Source: Palsa-504 sp963767565 (GTDB taxonomy: Bacteria > Actinomycetota > Actinomycetes > Streptosporangiales > Streptosporangiaceae). Taken from it: a DNA stretch of 64,000 nucleotides. Each line of letters begins with the position of its first letter. Positions within the stretch are counted from its first letter, which is position 1. The notes below the pieces were generated by a model. The model did no database searches and was not told where the DNA came from. It was given only the letters and a program-made list of their open reading frames with translations. Both the position numbers and the translations under genes were made by a program. Positions 47,075 to 53,781 of this stretch are shown here, piece by piece. The stretch spans positions 434,001 through 498,000 of the forward strand of contig CAVYEG010000001.1 in NCBI GenBank assembly GCA_963767565.1, in the 5' to 3' direction.

Positions 47075-49360
47075 ATGCTGGCCGGTGTGACCTCGCTCCG
47101 CGAACCGCTGACCGTGTCGCTGGGTCCCAGGACGGCCGACAAGCTGGCCGCGGTCTTCGGCCTGCACACGGCCGGCGACCTGCTGCGGCACTACCCGCGG
47201 CGCTACTACACCCGGGGCGAGCTTACCGACCTGTCCTCGCTGCGCGAGGGCGACCACGCCACCGTCCTGGCCCGGGTCGTCTCGCTGGGCGATCATCCGC
47301 TGCCGTCGCTGCCTGGCAAGGGCCGTCGCAGCCGGACCGAGGTGATCGTCACCGACGACCGGGCCAAGCTGGTCCTGACGTTCTTCTTCAACTCCCACCG
47401 CAGGCCGCCCTACCTGCGCGGCCTGGTGCCCGGCATGATCGGCATGTTCGCCGGCACTGTGTCCAATTTCCGCGGCCGCTGCCAGCTGGTCCATCCCGAG
47501 TGCGAGATGCTGCCCGGGGCGCCCCCCAACGCCGACCTGACCTCGGAGCTGGCCGCCGAGTTCGCCACCGAGTTGATCCCCGTCTACCCGGCCAGCGCCA
47601 AGTTCCCGTCCTGGCGCATCGCCAAGGCGGTACGGACCGTGCTCGACACTCTCGACGCGGGGGAGGACCCGCTGCCCGCCGGGCTGCGGGAGCGGTACGG
47701 GCTGGTCGGGCGGGCCGAGGCCATCCGGGCCATCCACCGGCCGCTGGATGAGGCCGACCGGATCCGGGCCCGGGACCGGCTGAAGTGGGACGAGGCGTTC
47801 ATGCTGCAGGCCGCGCTGGCCCAGCGCCGGCTGGCGGCCGCCGCGCTGCCCGCCATGCCGCGCCCGCACGTCGAGGCCGGCATCGCCGATGAGTTCGACG
47901 CCCGGCTGCCGTTCACGCTGACCAAGGGCCAGGTGGCGGTGGGGGAGACCATCGCCGCCGACCTGGCCTGCGCCTACCCGATGCACCGGCTGCTGCAGGG
48001 GGAGGTCGGCTCGGGCAAGACGGTGATCGCCATCCGGGCCATGCTGCAGGTGGTCGATGCGGGCGGTCAGGCCGCCCTGCTGGCGCCGACCGAGGTGCTG
48101 GCCCAGCAGCACTACCGGTCCATCGGCGACATGCTCGGCCCACTGGCCCAGCGCGGCCAGCTCGGCGGCTCTTCCCGCGCCACCGGCGTGGTCCTGCTCA
48201 CCGGCTCGGTCAGCGCGGCGGCCCGCCGGTCGGCGCTGGCCGACGCCTTCACCGGCGACGCGGGCATCGTGATCGGCACCCACGCCCTGCTCGAGGAGCA
48301 GGTCCAGTTCGCCGACCTGGGCCTGGTGGTGATCGACGAGCAGCACAGGTTCGGCGTCGAGCAGCGTGACGCGCTGCGGGCCAAGGCGGCCGACAACCGG
48401 CCGCACGTCCTGGTCATGACGGCCACGCCGATCCCCAGGACGGTGGCCATGACCGTCTACGGCGACCTGGAGACCTCCACGCTGACCGAGCTGCCGGCCG
48501 GCCGTTCGGCCATTGCCACGCACGTGGTGCCCGCGGCCGACAAGCCCAGGTACCTGGAGCGGGCCTGGGAGCGCGTCCGGGAGGAAGTGAGCCGGGGCCA
48601 GCAGGCCTACGTGGTCTGCCCGCGGATCGGCGACGGCCCGGATACCGGCACTGGCACCGATACCGACGAGGCGGGTTACCCGGGCGAGGACGAGTTCGCC
48701 GACGTGGACATGACCGGCGGCGTCCCGCGCGGGGTGGTCGGCACCCGGCGCCAGCCGCTGTCGGTGCTCGACGTGGCCGCCACGCTGGACGCGGGCCCGC
48801 TGGCCGGGCTGCGGCTGGGCATCCTGCACGGCCGGCTGCACCCGGAGGAGAAGGACCGGGTCATGCGGGAGTTCGCCGCGGGCGACATCGACGTGCTGGT
48901 GGCCACCACCGTGATCGAGGTCGGGGTCGACGTGCCGAACGCCACCGCGATGGTCATCATGGACGCCGAGCGGTTCGGCGTCTCCCAGCTGCACCAGCTC
49001 CGCGGCCGGGTCGGCCGCGGCACCGTGGCCGGGCTGTGCCTGCTGGTCAGCGAGGCGCCGCCCGCCACCCCGGCGCGCGAGCGGCTGGACGCGGTGGCCG
49101 CCACCCTGGACGGTTTCCAGCTGTCCCGGCTGGACCTGGAGCAGCGCCGGGAGGGCGACGTGCTCGGCGCCGCGCAGGCCGGCCGCCGCTCCAGCCTGCG
49201 GCTGCTCCGCCTGCTGCCCGACGAGGACCTGATCAGGCAGGCCCGCGAGGATGCCACGGCCGTGGTGGCCGCCGACCCGGACCTGGCCGGCCACCCCGCG
49301 CTGCGCGCGGGCATCGACGACCTGCTCGGCGTGCACGCCGACTACCTGGACAAGACCTAA
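47075..49360 (+). CDS. recG: ATP-dependent DNA helicase RecG
   Basis: Branch-migration helicase for stalled forks and Holliday junctions. N-terminal wedge: LHTAGDLLRHYPRRYYTRGEL, OB-fold region following; helicase motifs: EVGSGKTVIA (Walker A), VIDEQHRFGVEQRDALR (DEQH), VMTATPIPRTVAMTVYGDL, VVCPRIGD, LHGRLHPEEKDRVM, VATTVIEVGVDVPNATAMVI and LRGRVGRG. A GTDTDEA-type loop sits in the linker near residue 530. Start is ATG 47075 or GTG 47087; no ribosome binding site stands out. 761 residues. In many actinobacteria a DAK2-domain gene lies between rpmB and recG; none is seen here. Confidence 0.94.
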   Translation: MLAGVTSLREPLTVSLGPRTADKLAAVFGLHTAGDLLRHYPRRYYTRGELTDLSSLREGDHATVLARVVSLGDHPLPSLPGKGRRSRTEVIVTDDRAKLVLTFFFNSHRRPPYLRGLVPGMIGMFAGTVSNFRGRCQLVHPECEMLPGAPPNADLTSELAAEFATELIPVYPASAKFPSWRIAKAVRTVLDTLDAGEDPLPAGLRERYGLVGRAEAIRAIHRPLDEADRIRARDRLKWDEAFMLQAALAQRRLAAAALPAMPRPHVEAGIADEFDARLPFTLTKGQVAVGETIAADLACAYPMHRLLQGEVGSGKTVIAIRAMLQVVDAGGQAALLAPTEVLAQQHYRSIGDMLGPLAQRGQLGGSSRATGVVLLTGSVSAAARRSALADAFTGDAGIVIGTHALLEEQVQFADLGLVVIDEQHRFGVEQRDALRAKAADNRPHVLVMTATPIPRTVAMTVYGDLETSTLTELPAGRSAIATHVVPAADKPRYLERAWERVREEVSRGQQAYVVCPRIGDGPDTGTGTDTDEAGYPGEDEFADVDMTGGVPRGVVGTRRQPLSVLDVAATLDAGPLAGLRLGILHGRLHPEEKDRVMREFAAGDIDVLVATTVIEVGVDVPNATAMVIMDAERFGVSQLHQLRGRVGRGTVAGLCLLVSEAPPATPARERLDAVAATLDGFQLSRLDLEQRREGDVLGAAQAGRRSSLRLLRLLPDEDLIRQAREDATAVVAADPDLAGHPALRAGIDDLLGVHADYLDKT

Positions 49361-49400
49361 GCAGGCCTGGACGTGACCGAGCCCACGCTGTCGGCCCCCA

Positions 49401-49432
49401 CCTCAGGCGTGCACAGCCTCAGGCGTGCACAC
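49401..49432. repeat. 16-bp direct repeat upstream of rsmD
   Basis: CCTCAGGCGTGCACAG is followed at once by CCTCAGGCGTGCACAC. The pair lies 8 bases before the likely rsmD start, in the region where its promoter would be. It could be a chance duplication or a two-site operator. Confidence 0.75.
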
Positions 49433-49439
49433 TGGTAAC

Positions 49440-50036
49440 GTGGCACGCGTCATCGCTGGCGAAGCGGGTGGCCGACGGCTGGCCGTCCCGGCCGGGCGGG
49501 ATACCCGCCCGACCAGCGACCGGGCCAGGGAGGGCCTGTTCGGCACCGTGGTGTCGATCATGGGCTCGCTGGCTGGGACGCGCGTGCTCGACCTGTACGC
49601 GGGATCGGGCGCGGTCGGGCTCGAGGCTCTGTCCCGCGGCGCCTCGCACGTGCTGCTGGTGGAATCCGGCGACCGGGCCAGCCGCGTCATCCGGCAGAAC
49701 ATCCAGGCCATCGCCCTGCCCGGGGCCGAGGTGAGCACCGACCGGGTGGCACGGGTCCTGGCCCGCGGCCCGTCAGGCGGCCGCTACGACCTGGTCTTCG
49801 CCGATCCGCCCTACGCACTGCCCGACGACGAGGTCGCCGCGATGCTGTCCGCCCTGGCCGGCCGGGCCTGGCTGGCCCCCGGGGCGCTGGTCGTCGTGGA
49901 GCGGGCCACCAGATCCGGGCCGATCACCTGGCCGGGCGGCTTCGTGCCCGACCGGGCCCGCCGCTACGGCGAGGCGACCATCTGGTACGGCCTGGTCGCC
50001 CCGGCCTCCGACCGCTCTGGGACACTAGGACAGTGA
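49440..50036 (+). CDS. rsmD: 16S rRNA (guanine966-N2)-methyltransferase RsmD
   Basis: Methylates G966 of 16S rRNA using S-adenosylmethionine. ARVIAGEAGGRRLAVP and RPTSDRAREGLF are family blocks, VLDLYAGSGAVGLEALSRGA the SAM site, and FADPPYALPDD the catalytic DPPY motif. GTG 49440 (MARVIAG) is preferred over the GTG 15 bases earlier because homologues start with T/ARVIAG. 198 residues. A 16-bp direct repeat lies just before it. It precedes coaD by 52 bases. Confidence 0.93.
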   Translation: MARVIAGEAGGRRLAVPAGRDTRPTSDRAREGLFGTVVSIMGSLAGTRVLDLYAGSGAVGLEALSRGASHVLLVESGDRASRVIRQNIQAIALPGAEVSTDRVARVLARGPSGGRYDLVFADPPYALPDDEVAAMLSALAGRAWLAPGALVVVERATRSGPITWPGGFVPDRARRYGEATIWYGLVAPASDRSGTLGQ

Positions 50037-50088
50037 CCTGCTCGAACCGTCTCATCTGGCCGCTGAAAGCGGAAAGGGGTGGCATCGC

Positions 50089-50778
50089 GTGCAACGCGTA
50101 GTTTGTCCGGGTTCCTTCGACCCTGTCACCAACGGACACCTTGACATCATCGCGCGCGCGGCCGGCCTGTACGACGAGGTGGTCGTGGCCGTGCTGATCA
50201 ACGTGACCAAGCACAGCCTGTTCACCGTGGACGAGCGGGTCGAGATGCTGCGCGAGGTCACCGCCCGCTACGGCAACGTGAAGATCGACCGGTTCCACGG
50301 GCTGCTGGTGGACTTCTGCGCCAGCAACGGCATCAGCGCGGTGATCAAGGGCCTGCGGGCGGTCAGCGACTTCGAGTACGAGATGCAGATGGCGCAGATG
50401 AACTACCGGATGGCCAAGGTCGAGACGATGTTCATGACCACCAATCCGCTGTACTCGTTCCTGCGCTCCAGCCTGGTCAAGGAGATCGCCAGGTACGGCG
50501 GGGACGTCAGCGGGCTGGTCCCGGATATCGTGCTGGCCCGGCTGCGTGACCGGCTGGCCGAGGAGTTACGGCCGGGCCCGTCCAAGGTCAAGTTGGGATT
50601 ACCGCGTACCGCCGGTAGGCTAAGCGCTCGTTCCGCAAAGCTATTGACGCGAGTACACTGTCATGCCCCATACACGCACCAATCCCCCGCGCGGCGCGCT
50701 GGTCTTCGACCTGCGCGCGCTCGGCCGTCAGGCCGGCTCCGCACGGACCCAGCAGCTCACGGCGCCGGCCCCGGCTGA
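50089..50778 (+). CDS. coaD: Phosphopantetheine adenylyltransferase with long C-terminal extension
   Basis: Penultimate enzyme of coenzyme A synthesis. VVCPGSFDPVTNGHLDII holds the TNGH nucleotide motif, AVIKGLRAVSDFEYEMQMAQMN the pantetheine site and RSSLVKEIARYGGDVSGLVP the last block. Normal enzymes are about 160 residues; this frame continues to 229, with the last 60-70 residues basic, low in conservation and running 116 bases into the yceD-like gene in another frame. A one-base shift after about residue 160 would meet a TAG at 50616-50618. The extension is probably not original. Confidence 0.88.
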   Translation: MQRVVCPGSFDPVTNGHLDIIARAAGLYDEVVVAVLINVTKHSLFTVDERVEMLREVTARYGNVKIDRFHGLLVDFCASNGISAVIKGLRAVSDFEYEMQMAQMNYRMAKVETMFMTTNPLYSFLRSSLVKEIARYGGDVSGLVPDIVLARLRDRLAEELRPGPSKVKLGLPRTAGRLSARSAKLLTRVHCHAPYTHQSPARRAGLRPARARPSGRLRTDPAAHGAGPG

Positions 50779-51349
50779 CATGCGCCTTGAGCTGGTCAGC
50801 GTACCCGAAGGCGCCGACGTCGGACTTGACCTCAGGTTCGAGGCGGTGACCGAGGGCGTCCTGGTCACCGGCACGGCCACCGCGCCGGTGACCGGCGAGT
50901 GCGCCCGCTGCCTGGCCCCGCTGACCGACACGGTGACGGCCAGTTTCCGTGAGCTCTACCTGTACGCCGACCAGCGCCCGCGCGGCTCCCGCGACCAGGC
51001 CGGCCGGCACGACAAGCACGACCGGCGCGACCGGCGCGACCGGCATGAGTGGCAGGACGACAGCAGCGAGCAGGACGACGAGGAGCTTTACCATCTCGAC
51101 GGCGACCTGCTCGACCTGGAGCCGGTGCTGCGGGACGCGGTGGTGCTCGCGCTGCCGATGTCGCCGCTGTGCCAACCGGACTGCCCGGGGCTGTGCGTCG
51201 AGTGCGGGGCACCACTGGCCGACGCGGGCCCCGGCCACCGGCACGACGACGCGCCGGACCCCAGGTGGGCCGGCCTGAAGCAGCTCACCGACCAACCGAA
51301 CAGCCAACCGGGCCAGCCCGCCGGCTCGATCGACCTACAGGAGGGCTGA
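50663..51349 (+). CDS. YceD/DUF177 family protein
   Basis: A 228-residue protein of the family usually encoded just before rpmF and linked to 23S rRNA or ribosome assembly. ALVFDLRALGRQAGS at the start, VTGTATAPVTGECARCLAPL in the middle and LPLCQPDC...GLCVECGAPL-like Cys pairs toward the end (PLCQPDCPGLCVECG) suggest a zinc site. A charged insert of His/Arg/Asp repeats (residues about 112-135, from GACCGGCGC-type 9-bp repeats) breaks the usual pattern. ATG at 50663 inside the coaD extension. One base separates its stop from rpmF. Confidence 0.85.
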   Translation: MPHTRTNPPRGALVFDLRALGRQAGSARTQQLTAPAPADMRLELVSVPEGADVGLDLRFEAVTEGVLVTGTATAPVTGECARCLAPLTDTVTASFRELYLYADQRPRGSRDQAGRHDKHDRRDRRDRHEWQDDSSEQDDEELYHLDGDLLDLEPVLRDAVVLALPMSPLCQPDCPGLCVECGAPLADAGPGHRHDDAPDPRWAGLKQLTDQPNSQPGQPAGSIDLQEG

Positions 51350-51350
51350 C

Positions 51351-51527
51351 ATGGCCGTTCCCAAGCGGAAGATGTCCCGCAGCAACACCCGATCCCGGCG
51401 CTCGAACTGGAAGACCACCGCCCCCGCGCTGGTCAGCTGCCCCCAGTGCCACGAGCCCAAGCTGTCGCACGTGGCCTGCCCGACGTGCGGCACGTACCGG
51501 CGCCGTCAGGTCCTGAACCCGTCCTGA
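51351..51527 (+). CDS. rpmF: 50S ribosomal protein L32
   Basis: A 58-residue ribosomal protein, MAVPKRKMSRSNTRSRRS at the start, with two Cys pairs, CPQC and CPTC, that bind zinc. GGAGGGCTGAC precedes the ATG and overlaps the end of the yceD-like gene, so the two are coupled. It lies between yceD and rnc, the normal bacterial order. Confidence 0.96.
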   Translation: MAVPKRKMSRSNTRSRRSNWKTTAPALVSCPQCHEPKLSHVACPTCGTYRRRQVLNPS

Positions 51528-51537
51528 GGAGCGCGCG

Positions 51538-52284
51538 GTGGGCGTGAGTCAGGCCTGGGACGGCGCGGGCGCCGGGCGGGATCCCGCCGAGCTCCGGCAC
51601 GTCCTTGGCGTGCCCATCATGCCCAGATCGCTCGAGCGCGCGCTGACCCACCGCTCCTACGCCTATGAGAACGGCGGCCTGCCCACCAACGAGCGGCTGG
51701 AGTTCCTGGGCGACTCGGTGCTCGGGCTGGTGGTGACCGACACCCTGTTCCGCGGCTACCCGCAGATGCCCGAGGGGCAGCTGGCCAAGCTGCGCGCCGC
51801 GGTGGTCCAGATGGGCGCCCTGGCCGACGTGGCCAGGGAGCTGAGCCTGGGCTCCTTCATCAGGCTCGGCCGCGGCGAGGAGGTCACCGGCGGCCGGAAC
51901 AAGTCGTCGATCCTGGCCGACACGCTGGAGGCGGTCATCGGCGCGGTGTACATCGACTGCGGCCTGGACGAGGCCAGCGCCCTGGTCCACCGGCTGTTCG
52001 ACCCGGTCATCGACCGGTCGGCCGGCCTGGGGGCCGGGCTGGACTGGAAGACGTCGCTGCAGGAGCTGACCGCGTCCCGGGTGCTCGGCGTGCCCGACTA
52101 CCAGGTCGAGGAGAGCGGGCCCGATCACCAGAAGTCGTTCCGCGCCGTGGTCAAGGTGGGCGGCCGGGCGCTCGGCTCGGGCACGGGCCGCTCCAAGAAG
52201 GTCGCCGAGCAGCACGCGGCCGAGGCGGCCTGGAACACGATCAGCGCGGAGATCTCCGGCCGCAACGGCGAAACTGGCCCGTAG
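51538..52284 (+). CDS. rnc: Ribonuclease III
   Basis: Double-strand RNA endonuclease for rRNA maturation and mRNA control. The catalytic signature is NERLEFLGDSVLGLVVTD (about residues 57-74), with the second acidic site in LADTLEAVIGAVYID. The dsRNA-binding domain follows: WKTSLQELTASR, VLGVPDYQVEESGPDHQKSF and GSGTGRSKKVAEQHAAEAAW. GTG start with GGAG upstream, 10 bases after rpmF; mutM follows after 20 bases. Confidence 0.95.
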   Translation: MGVSQAWDGAGAGRDPAELRHVLGVPIMPRSLERALTHRSYAYENGGLPTNERLEFLGDSVLGLVVTDTLFRGYPQMPEGQLAKLRAAVVQMGALADVARELSLGSFIRLGRGEEVTGGRNKSSILADTLEAVIGAVYIDCGLDEASALVHRLFDPVIDRSAGLGAGLDWKTSLQELTASRVLGVPDYQVEESGPDHQKSFRAVVKVGGRALGSGTGRSKKVAEQHAAEAAWNTISAEISGRNGETGP

Positions 52285-52304
52285 GGCCCAGCGAGAAAGC
52301 TACA

Positions 52305-53156
52305 GTGCCTGAGCTACCCGAGGTCGAGACCGTCCGCCAGGGCCTGGAACGCCACGTCACCGGCCGCGCCATCGCCACCGTGCAGGTGCTGCACCCGCGC
52401 GCCGTGCGCAGGCACCTGGCCGGGCCGCAGGAGTTCTCCGCCGCGCTGGCCGGGCGCGGCTTCGGCAGCGCCCGGCGCCGGGGCAAGTACCTGTGGCTGT
52501 CGGTCGGCGAGGACGCCCTGCTCGCCCACCTGGGCATGAGCGGCCAGCTGCTGATCGGCGAGCCCGGGCGGCCCGTCGACCCGCACGTGCGGGTCTGGTT
52601 CACTTTCGCCGACGGCGGTCCCGACCTGCGCTTCACCGACCAGCGCACGTTCGGGCACATGACCTTCGTGCCCGACGGCGCCGAACTTCCCGGGCCGATC
52701 GCCCACATCGCCCCCGACCCGTTCGAGCCGGCCTTCGACGCCGCCGTCCTGGCTGCCCGGCTGCGCCGCCGCCGCACCGGCATCAAGCGCGCGCTGCTCG
52801 ACCAGTCGCTGGTCAGCGGCATCGGCAACATCTACGCCGACGAAGCGCTGTGGCGGGCCCGCCTGCACTGGGCCCGGCCGACCGAAACCCTCAACGGCCC
52901 GCAGATCGCCCGGCTGCTGGCCGCGGTGCGCGAGGTCCTGGGCGAGGCCCTGGCCGCCGGCGGGACCAGCTTCGACAGCCTGTACGTCAACGTCAACGGC
53001 GGGAGCGGCTACTTCGAGCGCTCGCTGGCGGTCTACGGCCGGGAGGGCCTGCCCTGCCCCACGTGCGGCGCGCCGGTCCGGCGCGAGAAGTTCATGAACC
53101 GGTCGGCTTACAGCTGCCCGCGGTGCCAGCCCCGCCCCCGCCGGGCCCGCTGGTGA
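52305..53156 (+). CDS. mutM: Formamidopyrimidine-DNA glycosylase
   Basis: Base-excision repair enzyme for oxidised guanine. The catalytic N-terminal Pro and Glu are in M-PELPEVETVRQGLE, the Lys of the beta-elimination step in RRGKYLWL, the H2TH region around LLDQSLVSGIGNIYADEALW, and the zinc finger CPTCGAPVRREKF... ...CPRCQ at the end. 283 residues, GTG start. Part of the rnc-mutM-smc block. Confidence 0.95.
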   Translation: MPELPEVETVRQGLERHVTGRAIATVQVLHPRAVRRHLAGPQEFSAALAGRGFGSARRRGKYLWLSVGEDALLAHLGMSGQLLIGEPGRPVDPHVRVWFTFADGGPDLRFTDQRTFGHMTFVPDGAELPGPIAHIAPDPFEPAFDAAVLAARLRRRRTGIKRALLDQSLVSGIGNIYADEALWRARLHWARPTETLNGPQIARLLAAVREVLGEALAAGGTSFDSLYVNVNGGSGYFERSLAVYGREGLPCPTCGAPVRREKFMNRSAYSCPRCQPRPRRARW

Positions 53157-53219
53157 GGCCTCAAAAACCTCTTGTAACGGCTGATAGGGTATATAACAGG
53201 CCCCGAATCGGCGCTCAAC

Positions 53220-53248
53220 TTGACCGGCCAACGCCAGGGTGGGACACT
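53220..53248 (+). promoter_or_regulatory. Promoter upstream of the small coiled-coil gene
   Basis: TTGACC (53220-53225), 17 bases, then GACACT (53243-53248), with a start expected near 53255. A further A/T-rich stretch (TTGTAAC and TATATAAC at 53172-53197) lies upstream and could be a second promoter. Confidence 0.5.
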
Positions 53249-53330
53249 AGTAACCGTTGATTGCGCGCGCGGATTCGCGTGTGTTTGGTATGTGCCCACT
53301 CTGGTCACTCAGCGTGGAGGACCTTTAGCA

Positions 53331-53522
53331 ATGGCGAAGGCTCTATTCGGCCACGTCGGCGGTCCCGACCCCCGCATCGTTTCCGAGATGCGCCGCCTCC
53401 AGCAGCGAGTACGGGACCTGGAAGCCGAGCTTACGCGGCTCCAGGAAGAGAATTACGCACTCACCGTTGAGGCAGCTCACGAGGACATGCTGGTTCAGGA
53501 TCGCGAGCCTGCGCTCGCCTGA
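53331..53522 (+). CDS. Small coiled-coil protein conserved next to smc
   Basis: A 63-residue protein: MAKALFGHVGGPDPRIVSE, then a heptad-like coil MRRLQQRVRDLEAELTRLQEE. Similar small proteins occur near smc or mutM in other actinobacteria; their role is not known to me. The ATG at 53331 is favoured since GGAGG precedes it by 11 bases and upstream residues look random. It has its own promoter and terminator, so it is likely transcribed alone and at high level. Confidence 0.8.
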   Translation: MAKALFGHVGGPDPRIVSEMRRLQQRVRDLEAELTRLQEENYALTVEAAHEDMLVQDREPALA

Positions 53523-53560
53523 CGAGCACCGGCCTGACGAGGCAAACGGCAACGGAATAG

Positions 53561-53590
53561 GGGCGCCCCCCGGCGCCCCTCTTCGTTGTC
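53561..53590 (+). terminator. Terminator after the small coiled-coil gene
   Basis: GGGGCGCC-CCCC-GGCGCCCC is a perfect 8-bp stem followed by TCTTCGTTGTCTGT. The flanks AACG...CGTT extend the pairing. It lies 38 bases after the stop. Confidence 0.85.
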
Positions 53591-53781
53591 TGTCTACTCG
53601 TTTCGTGTCATGTGTCGCGCGTTAAGCCGTCGCGACGCACGGGGGGGTGCCAGTGCCGCCGGCGGTTCCGGCGTGCCCGCGATCCGGCACGCGCAGGCGA
53701 TCTGCGGTTCCGGGCTTCGCGCGCCGCGGGGCGGTAAGGTGCGTGGAGCCCTGTAAAGCTGGCCGGGAGGAGGGGCGCTAC

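Noticed and set aside
47054..49336. Long minus-strand open frame opposite recG
   Set aside because: Antisense shadow caused by high GC at third positions; the recG frame has all helicase motifs.
53735..53740. TAAGGT as an smc promoter -10 box
   Set aside because: No -35 element at a suitable distance; too weak to list as a feature.
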